A DNA stretch of 64,000 nucleotides. Origin: Parabacteroides sp900760525 (GTDB taxonomy: Bacteria; Bacteroidota; Bacteroidia; Bacteroidales; Tannerellaceae). Made by a program: the position numbers and the translations under genes. The notes under the pieces are model-generated. The model was not told the origin of the DNA, ran no database searches, and saw only the letters and a list, made by a program, of their open reading frames with translations. The stretch covers positions 620,001 through 684,000 of the forward strand of contig NZ_CP187555.1 in NCBI RefSeq assembly GCF_049860805.1, read 5' to 3'. Each line of letters starts with the position of its first letter. Within the stretch, counting starts at the first letter, position 1. Shown here piece by piece: positions 29,729 through 39,242 of this stretch.

Positions 29729-30188
29729 CCGTTTTTAGCATTTCCAGGTAACTTTGAATCTCTTCCGTTTCTTCGGGGGCTGGGCTCCAGGGCGCGAAAT
29801 TATCCGGTGCGAGCGGAGCGAACGGCCCCTCTTTAATCTCATATATGACAGAGCCGGACTCCAGGACGAGCAGGCCGTGCCATGTCCCCGCCTTTATTTC
29901 GGCGCCGTAGACCCCCGCTTTCGGATCGAGTATCTGTGTCGCTGTGATCTTTCCCTCATTGTCGAAGAGGAAAACGGCGACCTGTCCGCGAAGCAGGAGG
30001 AAGATTTCGTCCTTTGCAGGGTTCAGATGGCGGTGTGGACGGAGGTAAGTCCCCGGTTCCAAGGCATTGAGCAGGCGGTTGACGGGATCGTCCAAACGTT
30101 CATGAAAGTTGTAGTTCATGCGTAGCCGGGGCGACTGTTTGGCACGCCCGGTCGTTTCGTCCAATAGAGTTTCGTTTATGATCTTCAT
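29670..30188 (-). CDS. WbuC-family cupin-fold metalloprotein
   Basis: A 172-residue protein starting MKIINETLLDETTG. It has a single cupin barrel with the metal-binding histidine pattern LRPHRHLNPAKDEIFLLLRGQ and a later AGTWHGLLVLE, matching the WbuC family found beside polysaccharide genes in many bacteria. The biochemical role is not established. I chose the ATG at 30188; the frame is open further upstream to 30278, but that would overlap the promoter of the divergent sensor gene. The 3' end converges on the AraC remnant. Confidence 0.82.
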   Translation of the reverse strand: MKIINETLLDETTGRAKQSPRLRMNYNFHERLDDPVNRLLNALEPGTYLRPHRHLNPAKDEIFLLLRGQVAVFLFDNEGKITATQILDPKAGVYGAEIKAGTWHGLLVLESGSVIYEIKEGPFAPLAPDNFAPWSPAPEETEEIQSYLEMLKTAIICAIPTDGSPEAEPAIG

Positions 30189-30253
30189 GTGAATAATTGA
30201 TTTCTGAGGGACGAATGTACAAAATAAATATTGGCTGGTATGCCATTTCTCCG

Positions 30254-30261
30254 TACATTTG
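30254..30261 (+). promoter_or_regulatory. -7 box of the hybrid sensor gene
   Basis: TACATTTG, 24 bases upstream of the ATG at 30285, matches TAnnTTTG. Confidence 0.55.
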
Positions 30262-30284
30262 CAGAAACCTGTAAACAAAACAGA

Positions 30285-33017
30285 ATGAAACCTGCTCTAA
30301 CTTATTACGCTCTACTAGTATTACTTCTGGCATTCTGTTTTTCCTGCAAAACAGATTCGGAGAAGAAGAAGTATGTTATTGGCGTCTCGCAGTGTACGCT
30401 TGAAGGTTCCTGGCGCAAGTCGATGTTGCTGGATATGAAGGTGCAGGCCTCCGAATATCCGGGTGTCTCCCTGTTGGTCGAGGATGCTGCGGACAGCAGT
30501 TTATTGCAGGTGGAGCAGATACGTAGCCTGATAAAACGGAAGGTCGATCTGCTGATTATCTCCGCCAACGAATCGGAACCTGTCACTCCCATTGCAATCG
30601 AGGCCTACCGTGCCGGCATCCCGACTATCCTGGTGGACCGGAAGATCAGTTCGGACGAATATACGACTTATATCGGCGGAAACAATTACGAGATCGGTCG
30701 TCAGGCGGGATTTTTTGTGAACCGTCAGGTGAAAGAAAAATATCCTACCGTACTGGAAGTATGGGGCTTGTCCGGTTCTTCTCCGGCACAAGATCGCCAT
30801 CGCGGTTTTATGGATGTCTTGAACTCCCGCATAAAGGTGAAGGAAATATTCGGGAAATGGAAGCCGGAAACGGTGGAGAAGGAAATTGCGAAAATGGATT
30901 CGCTGGAGGAGGTGGACGTGGTGTTCGCTCATAATGATGTGATGGCAATGGCTGCCCGCAGGGCAATCGAAAGGAAGCATCCCGGATTGGCCGATCGGAT
31001 TCGCTTTGTGGGGATCGATGCTGTTTCGGGACGCGGTTCAGGGCTGGAAGCCGTCATGCACGGGGAACTGGCCGCTTCGATCTTGTATCCGACGGGTGGG
31101 AGCTTAGCTATTCGCGTAGCCATGCAGATATTGAACGGGGAAGATGTGTCCCGGCAATATTTGCTTTCTTCCGCCTTGATCGATAAGAACAATGCCGGGA
31201 CGCTGTTTATCCAGTCCGAACAGGTGGTCGACTACCAGCATCAGATCGAGTTGCAACGGGAGAATTTGGAGAGTATGCTTTCCAAATATACGTTTCTCCA
31301 AAACTCCGTCGGCATCATCCTCTTGCTGATGGGGCTGCTGCTTTTGTCCGCCTTGTATGTGATCCATGTGAACCGCGCGGTGAAACGGAAGAACCGTGAG
31401 CTGAAACGTACGAACTTGCAGGTACAGCAGCAAAAAGAAGAATTAGCCGAGGCAAACCGTTATATCGAGAAGTCGACGGCTCAGAAACTTCAATTCTTTA
31501 CCAATATCACGCACGAGATCAAGACGCCGCTGACGCTTATCCTCGGTCCGCTCGGCAAGCTGTCGAAAGAGGCGCCCGAAGGTTCTTCGTTAGCCGACGA
31601 TATCCGCATTATCCGGAAAAATGCGGAGAGGTTGAAGAAGGTGGTGGACCAGTTGCTCGATTTCCGCAAGGTGGAGAGCAATAAGATGAATATGCGGGTC
31701 GGCGAGGTAGATTTAGTCGCTTTTGTGGCGGAAGTGAAATCTTGTTTCGATACGATGGCTGCCGCCAAGCAGATACATTTCACGTTCGAACATGACTGTC
31801 CTTCTGTCAGTATATGGGTGGACAGGGACAAGATGGAGAAGATTCTGGCCAATCTTTTGTCTAATGCATTCAAGTTCACGCTGGACGGAGGTACGATCAC
31901 GGTTCGCCTGAAGGATAAAGGCGATCAGGTCGAACTTGCTGTCGAAGATAATGGTAAAGGCATTCCGTCGGAAAACATTGCTTCCGTTTTTGACCGTTTC
32001 TTTACCGGCGACCAGAACTATGTGACGGGGACGGGGATCGGCCTGCACCTGACGCGTGAGTTCGTCCATATGCACAAAGGTACGATCCGGGTGGCGAGTG
32101 TTCCGCATAAAAGCACCGTCTTTACGGTTGTCCTCTTGAAAGGTAAATCTCATTTTGACGAATCCTGTACGTTCGATCTTTCCGTAACCGAGCTTTCCAG
32201 CGGTGTCGCCAATCTGAACACGGACGAATTGCAGGAAGTTTTGGGCCGCACTTACGATTATACGGTCTTGGTCGTAGAAGACGATCCTGATATACAGGGT
32301 TACTTGCAGGCGGAATTAAAACAGAACTTCCATGTATTGGTTGCCGATAACGGTGTGAAGGCTTTGGAGGTGCTGATGAACGAAGAGGTTTCGATGGTTG
32401 TCAGTGATGTGATGATGCCGGAAATGAACGGTTTCGATCTTTGCCGCAAAATCAAGTCGGATATTGTCCTGAGCCATCTTCCGGTTATGCTGTTGACCGC
32501 TTTGGCCGACGACAAGCAGCAGATGTACGGGGCTGCCAGCGGTGCGGATGCGTATATCCAGAAGCCTTTTAACATAGAAGTCGTGAAACTGCGTATCATT
32601 AAATTGTTGGAGGACCGTGCCCGGTTGCGTGAGGCTTATGCTCGCGATGCTTCCTCGCCTGCCGTTTCCGTGAAGGAGGAAAAAGCGGAAAGCATGGACG
32701 ATCTTTTTATGAATCGTTTCTTGAAACTGATTGAAGAGTCATATGCCGATCCGGATTTCAGCATCGAGAAAGGCAGTGAAAAGTTGGGTTTGTCGCGCGT
32801 GCACCTTTACCGGAAAGTGAAGGAACTTGCCGGAGTGACGCCGACCGATTTCCTGCGTAACTATCGTTTGAAGAAAGCCGCCGCCCTGCTCCGTCGGAAA
32901 GCCGGTAATGTGAACGAGGTGGCTTATGCGACAGGCTTCGGTTCGCCTGCTTATTTCTCGAAATGTTTTAAAGCCGTTTACAATATTACTCCGACGGAGT
33001 ATCTGGAAAAAGAATAA
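30285..33017 (+). CDS. Hybrid two-component system protein with periplasmic sugar-binding sensor (fructose-type HTCS)
   Basis: A 910-residue one-protein signalling system. In order: N-terminal membrane/signal segment; periplasmic-binding-protein domain of the LacI/ribose-binding type (KKYVIGVSQCTLEGSWRKSM to about residue 320); transmembrane helix (IILLLMGLLLLSALYVIHV); histidine kinase with H-box FTNITHEIKTPLTLILGPL; ATPase with VEDNGKGIP and GTGIGLHL; receiver (VLVVEDDPDIQ, VVSDVMMPEMNG, KPF); C-terminal AraC domain. This architecture matches Bacteroides thetaiotaomicron BT1754, a fructose sensor controlling fructan use. The fructokinase gene directly downstream supports a fructose-related signal. 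Confidence 0.92.
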   Translation: MKPALTYYALLVLLLAFCFSCKTDSEKKKYVIGVSQCTLEGSWRKSMLLDMKVQASEYPGVSLLVEDAADSSLLQVEQIRSLIKRKVDLLIISANESEPVTPIAIEAYRAGIPTILVDRKISSDEYTTYIGGNNYEIGRQAGFFVNRQVKEKYPTVLEVWGLSGSSPAQDRHRGFMDVLNSRIKVKEIFGKWKPETVEKEIAKMDSLEEVDVVFAHNDVMAMAARRAIERKHPGLADRIRFVGIDAVSGRGSGLEAVMHGELAASILYPTGGSLAIRVAMQILNGEDVSRQYLLSSALIDKNNAGTLFIQSEQVVDYQHQIELQRENLESMLSKYTFLQNSVGIILLLMGLLLLSALYVIHVNRAVKRKNRELKRTNLQVQQQKEELAEANRYIEKSTAQKLQFFTNITHEIKTPLTLILGPLGKLSKEAPEGSSLADDIRIIRKNAERLKKVVDQLLDFRKVESNKMNMRVGEVDLVAFVAEVKSCFDTMAAAKQIHFTFEHDCPSVSIWVDRDKMEKILANLLSNAFKFTLDGGTITVRLKDKGDQVELAVEDNGKGIPSENIASVFDRFFTGDQNYVTGTGIGLHLTREFVHMHKGTIRVASVPHKSTVFTVVLLKGKSHFDESCTFDLSVTELSSGVANLNTDELQEVLGRTYDYTVLVVEDDPDIQGYLQAELKQNFHVLVADNGVKALEVLMNEEVSMVVSDVMMPEMNGFDLCRKIKSDIVLSHLPVMLLTALADDKQQMYGAASGADAYIQKPFNIEVVKLRIIKLLEDRARLREAYARDASSPAVSVKEEKAESMDDLFMNRFLKLIEESYADPDFSIEKGSEKLGLSRVHLYRKVKELAGVTPTDFLRNYRLKKAAALLRRKAGNVNEVAYATGFGSPAYFSKCFKAVYNITPTEYLEKE

Positions 33018-33029
33018 TATCCTTCTCTT

Positions 33030-33106
33030 TGATAACGCTCGTTACATTTGTGTAACATCTGTGTATGTGATTTGAAAATAAGTGCATTATGTAACAAGCG
33101 TTATCA
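33030..33106. promoter_or_regulatory. Inverted repeat between sensor and fructokinase genes, candidate operator
   Basis: TTGATAACGCTCGTTACAT (33030-33048) and ATGTAACAAGCGTTATCAA (33088-33106) are inverted copies with one mismatch in 19, separated by 39 bases. A further partial copy (GTTATCG) lies at 33121. It lies upstream of the fructokinase promoter. It could be the binding site of the AraC domain of the upstream sensor protein, or a large stem-loop; there is no T-tract right after it. Confidence 0.55.
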
Positions 33107-33148
33107 ATCCTGTAGCATTTGTTATCGTCACATCCGCCACCCGGTATC

Positions 33149-33156
33149 TATCTTTG
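33149..33156 (+). promoter_or_regulatory. -7 box of the fructokinase gene
   Basis: TATCTTTG lies 41 bases upstream of the ATG at 33197, just downstream of the inverted-repeat operator candidate. Confidence 0.6.
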
Positions 33157-33196
33157 CATCGTGAAAAACGAAATTATCCTTGTCAAATAAACTATA

Positions 33197-34075
33197 ATGA
33201 AACAAATGCAAAGCAACAATAAGAAACCGGTCGTAGTAGGCATAGGAGAACTCCTGTGGGACATGCTGCCAACAGGAAAGAAAGCAGGCGGTGCTCCTAT
33301 TAATTTCGTCTACCATGCTTCACGATTGGGTGCGGAAGGATATGCTATCAGCGCCGTGGGAGATGACGAGCTGGGACATGAAATCCTCGGCGAGCTGGAT
33401 AATAATTCGATCCGGTATCTGATCGAGAAAGTCCCTTATCCGACTGGAACGGTACAGGTTACTTTGCAGAATGGTGTCCCTGATTATATTATCAACGAAC
33501 GTGTAGCCTGGGATCATCTTTCCCCGACATCGAACGCGATCGATCTGGCTGAACGGGCGGATGCCATTTGCTTCGGTACGTTAGGACAGCGTTCCGCGCA
33601 GTCGAGAGAGACGATACAGGCGATTCTTTCTTTTGCCCCGGATGATGCTTATCGTTGCTTTGACATCAATTTGCGTCAGCATTATTATACGAAAGAGCTG
33701 ATCGAAGAGTCGCTTTATCTGGCCAATGTGTTGAAGGTGAATGACGGGGAGTTGGTTGTCCTGCGGGAGATGTTTCATTTGGAAGGAACGGACAAGGAGG
33801 TAGCGCATTGGTTTATAGAACGTTATAATCTTCGCCTCGTAGTGTTGACTGCCGGAGATGTCTGTAGCACGATCTATACTGCTGATGAAGAATCGACTTT
33901 GCAGACACCGGAAGTGCAGGTGGTGGATACGGTAGGGGCGGGTGATGCTTTCTCCGGTGCACTGATCATTTCGCTGCTGCAAGGGGCTTCGCTCAAGGAA
34001 GCACATGAATTTGCTGTCCGCACTGCTGCTTATGTCTGCACGAAAGAGGGGGCATGGCCGGTATACGAAGAGTAA
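33197..34075 (+). CDS. PfkB-family carbohydrate kinase, probable fructokinase
   Basis: A 292-residue ribokinase-family enzyme. It has the N-terminal substrate motif VVVGIGELLWDMLPTG followed by KAGGAPINFVYHASRLGA, and the PfkB signature DTVGAGDAFSGAL with catalytic Asp250. The sequence is closest to bacterial fructokinases that make fructose 6-phosphate. Its position after a fructose-type sensor gene with an inverted repeat between them suggests sensor-controlled expression. A hairpin plus T-run at 34231 is the likely terminator. Confidence 0.88.
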   Translation: MKQMQSNNKKPVVVGIGELLWDMLPTGKKAGGAPINFVYHASRLGAEGYAISAVGDDELGHEILGELDNNSIRYLIEKVPYPTGTVQVTLQNGVPDYIINERVAWDHLSPTSNAIDLAERADAICFGTLGQRSAQSRETIQAILSFAPDDAYRCFDINLRQHYYTKELIEESLYLANVLKVNDGELVVLREMFHLEGTDKEVAHWFIERYNLRLVVLTAGDVCSTIYTADEESTLQTPEVQVVDTVGAGDAFSGALIISLLQGASLKEAHEFAVRTAAYVCTKEGAWPVYEE

Positions 34076-34230
34076 AATACTTGGTAAATATTTAGATATA
34101 CGATTTGATAGGTTTAGTTTTTAGGTTAAAAAGATTGTTTAGTAATAGGAAGCCTTAACGTAGAGTATAACAAAAAGAAAAAGATGGTTGATGTTTTAGG
34201 TTTTTAGGTTTTTTTGTTTTGGTTGATTGA

Positions 34231-34253
34231 ATGGCTCGGAACCTCCGGGCCAT
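34231..34253 (+). terminator. Terminator downstream of fructokinase
   Basis: Stem ATGGCTCGG / CCGGGCCAT (one T-G wobble) with a 5-base loop, followed by a run of five T. Confidence 0.75.
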
Positions 34254-34295
34254 TTTTATTGTTGAATATCTATAGAAACATAAATAGTGAATGAT

Positions 34296-34472
34296 ATGGA
34301 CAAAGATTTTACCAAAATTCCGGAGAATGCCGAATCGAAAGCATCAGACAGGGAAAAAGAAGAATACCCCGTGCAACAAGTTGCCGTAACCTACCCGATA
34401 GGCGAAAAAGAAGTAAAGGATGCTGTAAAAGAACTCAATCCTGATACGGATAGTCTCGGTAGCAGAGGATGA
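34296..34472 (+). CDS. Small hypothetical protein (58 aa)
   Basis: Starts MDKDFTKIPENAESKAS and is highly charged (D, E, K rich), with no membrane segment or known motif. It lies in a defined slot between a terminator upstream and a bidirectional hairpin downstream, which favours a real gene. An in-frame GTG three codons upstream is an alternative start. Function unknown. Confidence 0.5.
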   Translation: MDKDFTKIPENAESKASDREKEEYPVQQVAVTYPIGEKEVKDAVKELNPDTDSLGSRG

Positions 34473-34476
34473 GAGA

Positions 34477-34524
34477 AATGGAGAATTGAAAATTAGTTAC
34501 AGATGTAATTTTCAATTCTCCATT
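34477..34524. terminator. Bidirectional terminator between converging genes
   Basis: Arms AATGGAGAATTGAAAATTA and TAATTTTCAATTCTCCATT pair perfectly over 19 bases with a 10-base loop. It separates the small plus-strand gene from the converging TPR gene. Confidence 0.8.
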
Positions 34525-34539
34525 TTCAAATTTCAATTC

Positions 34540-36717
34540 TCAAATAGCTCCTTCCATTTTATATCTTAGCTGATCCAGCATCAGGGCTACTTCGGCTTCT
34601 TCGATGCCGGCGATCAAGAGGTCGGCCACGTCTTGGTTGAATTGTTCCTGGAACTTGATGAAGTTACCGTTTTCCATTTGTACGGCCTGCTGGTAATAGG
34701 AGAGGGCTCCTTTGATGTTTTGCAACGCCCATTCGGTATGACCGGCGTTCAGCAGGTCTTGTGCGTTGGGTTGGTTATCCAATATCTTTTTATAGTAGTT
34801 CCGTGCTTGGTCGTACTTTCCTGTCAGGAATGAACACCATGCGATAGGGCGCCATGCTTTATGGCTTTTACCATCCAGATAATCAACTTTGAAGAAGCAT
34901 TTCAACGCTTCGTTATAATCCTTTAGCTCGAGGTGGCAATGGCCGATGCTGATTTGAACCGACAAATTGTCCGGATTTAATGCTTCGTACCGGCGGTAAT
35001 ATTTCAGGGCTTCTTCCGGTTGCTTAAGTGAACGGTAGCAACCGGCGATTCGCCGGATCACCCATTTGCTTTCGGAGTTCAGTAAGTCTGCGTGCAGGTA
35101 GGCTTCCAGAGCGCCTTTCAAATCCCCTTCCATCTGTTTGCAGTGACCTATTTTCTGGAAAAGGATGTCGCTGTCCTGATCCGTTTCCGCCAATTGACTG
35201 AATATGGTCAGTGCATCGCTGAAATAGTTTTTACGGAGGTAATATTCGGCGATGGTCGTAAGGCTCTCTTTGTCCGATATGTAAGGATGGAGAATGGCCA
35301 GATTGTGGAAGTCGAACGGCATCGTGAAGATATCTGTAAAATCCAAATGGCCCGGGTATAGCTTGAAGAAACGATACAGGTCTTGTATGTATTGGCCGAT
35401 GATCGTATCTTGCTTCCCACGCTTGCTTATCAGTTCCTCTTTGTTTTGCTGGATCATTTCCGTGGCCTGGCTGTCGAACTGATTCATCATCACTTTCCGG
35501 GCTTCTTTCGGTAGCTGCATCATGCTGAAATAAAGCGAGTATTTATCTGAGTTGCACATAAAGGCTGCCAATGTCATGGAGTCGAGCATCTGCTTTTCAG
35601 CTTCATTGTCCGGAGTGAATTGATCATCGAAAGATGAATGTTCGATTGTGAATGGAAGCAGCCAGTTGCTTAGTTCGCGGAAAAACGGGAAGTTCTTCAG
35701 ATGAACGAAGGTCGAGTGCATGACGTCGGCCCCTTCCTGTTGGAGTTCCCCGAACTCTTCCATCTTTTTGCCCAGGTTGCTGTCCGAGAAAAAGTTTTCC
35801 CATTCCGGATTCATATCTTCGCTTGTCATATCCTCAGGCGTGAGATCTTTCAGATTGATTTTATTGCTGATCTTCGGGCTTAGCTTCATCATTTCCGGAA
35901 TAATCTCGTCCTGTAGTTTGCGGGTGATCTTCTCCGTCTCACGTGCTAAGATAAAGCGTAAAATAATTGTCCGGATCACTTTGGTGAATCCCGGAACTTC
36001 GGCCAATGCCGCCAGCCGGTTGGTTATCTGCGGGTATAAGGCAGTCCGTTTTCTATATGTATATAAAGTGATCAGGATTGAGATTAATGCTCTGACTTTG
36101 ATCTCATCATCCGGATGATTGGCGGCATCGAACAGTAACAGCATTTTTTCTTTGTCGAAAAATTCTTGCAACCCCAACATCAGTGCGGAAACAATCTGGC
36201 TACCGGTTGTAAAAGGCAGTGCGTTATCCAAGAACATATCGCGAATATCTTCTACTTCCTCTTTCTTTAGAAAAGATGATATCCATATTTTATTGAAGAT
36301 GATAGTATTGAAAGCGTCGCTTTCTTTATGCTTTCCGGCTTCATGCTCCAGTACCAGTTGGTTGTGCAACTGTTTGTAAGTGAGAGGCGGCTGTGCGTTC
36401 AAGCTTCTTCGACGGCTGTAATAGGAAAGGGGTGATTCTACTGCCATCGCCTTTTGCTTGACCAAATCCGCCAGTTCATAGGTGGACGCCTGCAAATTGG
36501 TATATATCTGTTCCTGCATCGGATCTTTCGCCCCTTCGATGCGATAGCGCAACATATACTTGTAGGTATCCTGCAGTTCGTTCAGTTTGTCCTGAAAAAA
36601 ATATTCACGGCTTCCTGCAATAAGAGCCTGTAAGGAATCGAAGGCATTCTTTAATTCTTTACTATCCAATGAACCGACTATGCGGTTGTATGCTTTGTTT
36701 ATTTCTTGTAGTGTCAT
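34540..36717 (-). CDS. Tetratricopeptide-repeat protein, cytoplasmic, function unknown
   Basis: A 725-residue protein without a signal peptide. The first ~470 residues are helical and unassigned. From about residue 480 come TPR-type units: FSQLAETDQDSDILFQKIGH, ALEAYLHADLLNSESKWVIR, ALKYYRRYEALNPDNLSVQ, ALKCFFKVDYLDGKSHKAW, ARNYYKKILDNQPNAQDLL and ALSYYQQAVQMENGN. Such proteins usually act as protein-binding scaffolds. It is divergent from lepA, with overlapping promoter region, and ends at a shared terminator. No specific function can be given. Confidence 0.8.
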   Translation of the reverse strand: MTLQEINKAYNRIVGSLDSKELKNAFDSLQALIAGSREYFFQDKLNELQDTYKYMLRYRIEGAKDPMQEQIYTNLQASTYELADLVKQKAMAVESPLSYYSRRRSLNAQPPLTYKQLHNQLVLEHEAGKHKESDAFNTIIFNKIWISSFLKKEEVEDIRDMFLDNALPFTTGSQIVSALMLGLQEFFDKEKMLLLFDAANHPDDEIKVRALISILITLYTYRKRTALYPQITNRLAALAEVPGFTKVIRTIILRFILARETEKITRKLQDEIIPEMMKLSPKISNKINLKDLTPEDMTSEDMNPEWENFFSDSNLGKKMEEFGELQQEGADVMHSTFVHLKNFPFFRELSNWLLPFTIEHSSFDDQFTPDNEAEKQMLDSMTLAAFMCNSDKYSLYFSMMQLPKEARKVMMNQFDSQATEMIQQNKEELISKRGKQDTIIGQYIQDLYRFFKLYPGHLDFTDIFTMPFDFHNLAILHPYISDKESLTTIAEYYLRKNYFSDALTIFSQLAETDQDSDILFQKIGHCKQMEGDLKGALEAYLHADLLNSESKWVIRRIAGCYRSLKQPEEALKYYRRYEALNPDNLSVQISIGHCHLELKDYNEALKCFFKVDYLDGKSHKAWRPIAWCSFLTGKYDQARNYYKKILDNQPNAQDLLNAGHTEWALQNIKGALSYYQQAVQMENGNFIKFQEQFNQDVADLLIAGIEEAEVALMLDQLRYKMEGAI

Positions 36718-36742
36718 ATTTTATTAACAACAAATGGTGTGC

Positions 36743-36750
36743 CAAATGTA
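36743..36750 (-). promoter_or_regulatory. -7 box for the TPR protein gene
   Basis: TACATTTG on the minus strand, about 26 bases before the TPR gene start, back to back with the lepA promoter. Confidence 0.5.
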
Positions 36751-36772
36751 TGACAAATTAGCCTAAATTTTC

Positions 36773-36780
36773 TATCTTTG
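36773..36780 (+). promoter_or_regulatory. -7 box of the lepA promoter
   Basis: TATCTTTG lies 22 bases upstream of the lepA ATG at 36803, so the leader is very short. Confidence 0.6.
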
Positions 36781-36802
36781 CACACCTAAATAAATTTAGC
36801 AG

Positions 36803-38590
36803 ATGAAGAATATCCGCAATTTCTGTATTATTGCCCATATTGACCATGGTAAAAGTACTTTGGCCGACCGTTTGCTCGAGTATACCAAGACAGTAGAAGG
36901 TAAAGATTTGCAGGCGCAGGTTCTGGACGATATGGACCTGGAGCGTGAACGAGGCATTACGATCAAGAGTCATGCCATTCAGATGAAGTATAATTATAAA
37001 GGAGAAGAATATATCCTGAATCTGATCGATACTCCGGGACATGTCGACTTTTCGTATGAAGTTTCCCGTTCGATTGCTGCTTGTGAAGGTGCTTTGCTTA
37101 TTATTGATGCGGCTCAGGGCATTCAGGCGCAGACTATTTCCAATTTGTATATGGCAATCGAAAATGACTTGGAGATTATTCCGGTCATGAATAAGATAGA
37201 CCTTCCGAGTGCTATGCCGGATGAGGTGGAAGACCAAATTGTCGAACTGTTAGGATGTCCGCGTGAAGACATTATCCGGGCCAGTGGAAAGACGGGAGAA
37301 GGTGTCTATGACATATTAAATACGATCGTCGAAAAAGTCCCGGCTCCTAAGGGAGATCCGGAAGCTCCGTTGCAGTGCTTGATTTTTGACTCTGTCTTTA
37401 ATTCCTTCCGTGGCATTATTGCTTACTTTAAAGTTGTGAACGGCGTGATTCGGAAAGGAGACCATGTTAAGTTTATTGCAACCGGTAAGGAATATGATGC
37501 CGATGAGGTAGGTGTATTGAAGCTGACGATGTCCCCCCGTGATGAGATTCGTACCGGAGATGTCGGTTATATTATTTCCGGTATTAAGACTTCACGTGAG
37601 GTCCGGGTCGGTGATACCATCACACATGTAGCCCGTCCGGCTAAGCAAGCGATTGCCGGATTCGAAGAGGTGAAACCGATGGTCTTTGCCGGTGTTTATC
37701 CGATCGATAGCGAAGATTTCGAGAATCTGCGTGCTTCATTGGAAAAGCTCCAGTTGAACGATGCTTCTTTGACCTTCCAGCCTGAAAGTTCGGCAGCATT
37801 GGGCTTCGGTTTCCGTTGCGGCTTCTTGGGGTTGTTGCACATGGAGATTGTACAGGAACGTTTGGATCGTGAGTTCAATATGGATGTGATCACGACTGTT
37901 CCTAACGTGTCTTATAAAGTATATGATAAGAAAGGTACTTGCATGGAAGTGCATAACCCGAGCGGTTTGCCTGATCCAACGCTGATCGACCATATCGATG
38001 AACCGTATATCCGTGCATCTGTCATTACCAATACGACTTTTATCGGCCCGATCATGACACTTTGTCTGGGTAAGCGTGGCATATTGCTTAAGCAGGAGTA
38101 TATTTCCGGTGACCGTGTCGAGATTCATTATGATATGCCTTTGGGTGAGATCGTAATCGATTTTTATGACAAACTGAAAAGTATTTCTAAAGGGTATGCC
38201 TCTTTTGACTATCACATCCATGATTTCCGTCCGAGTAAGTTAGTTAAACTGGATATCCTTCTGAATGGGGAGCCGGTGGATGCCCTTTCGACATTGACCC
38301 ATGTGGATAATAGCGTCACCTTCGGTCGTCGCATGTGCGAAAAGCTGAAAGAACTGATTCCCCGGCAACAGTTTGACATTGCTATTCAGGCAGCTATTGG
38401 TGCTAAGATCATTGCCCGCGAAACAATTAAGGCGGTTCGTAAAGATGTAACAGCCAAATGTTATGGTGGTGATATTTCCCGTAAACGTAAGTTGCTTGAA
38501 AAGCAGAAGGAAGGAAAGAAACGAATGAAACAGATCGGTACGGTAGAAGTTCCTCAGAAAGCGTTCTTGGCTGTGTTGAAATTAGATTAA
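36803..38590 (+). CDS. lepA: Elongation factor 4 (LepA)
   Basis: A 595-residue translational GTPase of standard length. The P-loop is HIDHGKSTLADRLL, followed by RERGITIKSHAIQM (switch I), DTPGHVDFSYEVSRS (G3) and NKIDLPSA (G4). Domains II, III and V are present, and the LepA-specific C-terminal domain contains KKLLEKQKEGKKRMKQIG-type sequence (residues about 565-582). It back-translocates or remodels stalled ribosomes. It is a single-gene unit between a consensus promoter and a terminator. Confidence 0.97.
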   Translation: MKNIRNFCIIAHIDHGKSTLADRLLEYTKTVEGKDLQAQVLDDMDLERERGITIKSHAIQMKYNYKGEEYILNLIDTPGHVDFSYEVSRSIAACEGALLIIDAAQGIQAQTISNLYMAIENDLEIIPVMNKIDLPSAMPDEVEDQIVELLGCPREDIIRASGKTGEGVYDILNTIVEKVPAPKGDPEAPLQCLIFDSVFNSFRGIIAYFKVVNGVIRKGDHVKFIATGKEYDADEVGVLKLTMSPRDEIRTGDVGYIISGIKTSREVRVGDTITHVARPAKQAIAGFEEVKPMVFAGVYPIDSEDFENLRASLEKLQLNDASLTFQPESSAALGFGFRCGFLGLLHMEIVQERLDREFNMDVITTVPNVSYKVYDKKGTCMEVHNPSGLPDPTLIDHIDEPYIRASVITNTTFIGPIMTLCLGKRGILLKQEYISGDRVEIHYDMPLGEIVIDFYDKLKSISKGYASFDYHIHDFRPSKLVKLDILLNGEPVDALSTLTHVDNSVTFGRRMCEKLKELIPRQQFDIAIQAAIGAKIIARETIKAVRKDVTAKCYGGDISRKRKLLEKQKEGKKRMKQIGTVEVPQKAFLAVLKLD

Positions 38591-38611
38591 GAGGATTTGT
38601 TGGAATAAAAT

Positions 38612-38649
38612 AAAAAAGGATGGATCGCAATAGCGGTTCATCCTTTTTT
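38612..38649. terminator. Bidirectional terminator between lepA and the SPOR gene
   Basis: AAAAAAGGATG...CATCCTTTTTT hairpin, with A-run before and T-run after, serves both converging genes. Confidence 0.85.
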
Positions 38650-38668
38650 ATTACGTGAATTGGATTTC

Positions 38669-39157
38669 TTAGTATTGTCTTTCCAGAATCCAGGCATCCT
38701 GGAAGTTAGGAGCATATTTGGCTTTGATTGCGTCGCGGCTGTCGGCTGCATCGGCTTTGTCGTTAAAGCTGGCAACGATCACACGAAGCATACCTTGTTC
38801 GTTTTCTCCTAAAACAGCGTTATATCCGTCGTTCTGCATACGTTCTTTCAAAGCGTAAGCATTTGTTTTGTTCTTAAAACTACCGATAACAACACTATAA
38901 CGTTTCAGTCTGCTTGCGTCCTCACCCTGTGCTGCATTAATTCTTTCTGCGCGTGTGCTGACGTTGGATGTTCTCGGTTTGGAAACCGGGGTTACTTCTT
39001 CAACTACTTCCTCTTCTTCAACTACCGCTACCGGCGCTGTCGATTCTTTTTCTTTTGCTTGTTCGTAAGCAGCCTTATACGCACTCTGTTTAGGTTTACA
39101 AGAACCTAATGCTAAAACCATACATATGGAGGCTCCAAATAACCAAATCTTATTCAT
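38669..39157 (-). CDS. SPOR-domain lipoprotein
   Basis: A 162-residue lipoprotein: signal peptide with lipobox LALGSC (cysteine about residue 20), a glutamate-rich linker (VVEEEEVVEEV), then a C-terminal SPOR domain (RYSVVIGSFKNKTNAYALKE to AWILERQY). SPOR domains bind denuded glycan strands of peptidoglycan, often at division sites. It is divergent from the S9 peptidase gene, with back-to-back promoters. Confidence 0.9.
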   Translation of the reverse strand: MNKIWLFGASICMVLALGSCKPKQSAYKAAYEQAKEKESTAPVAVVEEEEVVEEVTPVSKPRTSNVSTRAERINAAQGEDASRLKRYSVVIGSFKNKTNAYALKERMQNDGYNAVLGENEQGMLRVIVASFNDKADAADSRDAIKAKYAPNFQDAWILERQY

Positions 39158-39183
39158 ACTGTTCAGTTCTTAAATTAATGGGA

Positions 39184-39191
39184 CAAAGATA
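39184..39191 (-). promoter_or_regulatory. -7 box of the SPOR lipoprotein gene
   Basis: TATCTTTG on the minus strand, 26 bases upstream of the start. A plus-strand near-match TACTTTCG (39206-39213) may serve the divergent S9 peptidase gene. Confidence 0.55.
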
Positions 39192-39242
39192 TAAATTATA
39201 TTTTGTACTTTCGTGCCCAAAACACAATATATTATAAACTAC

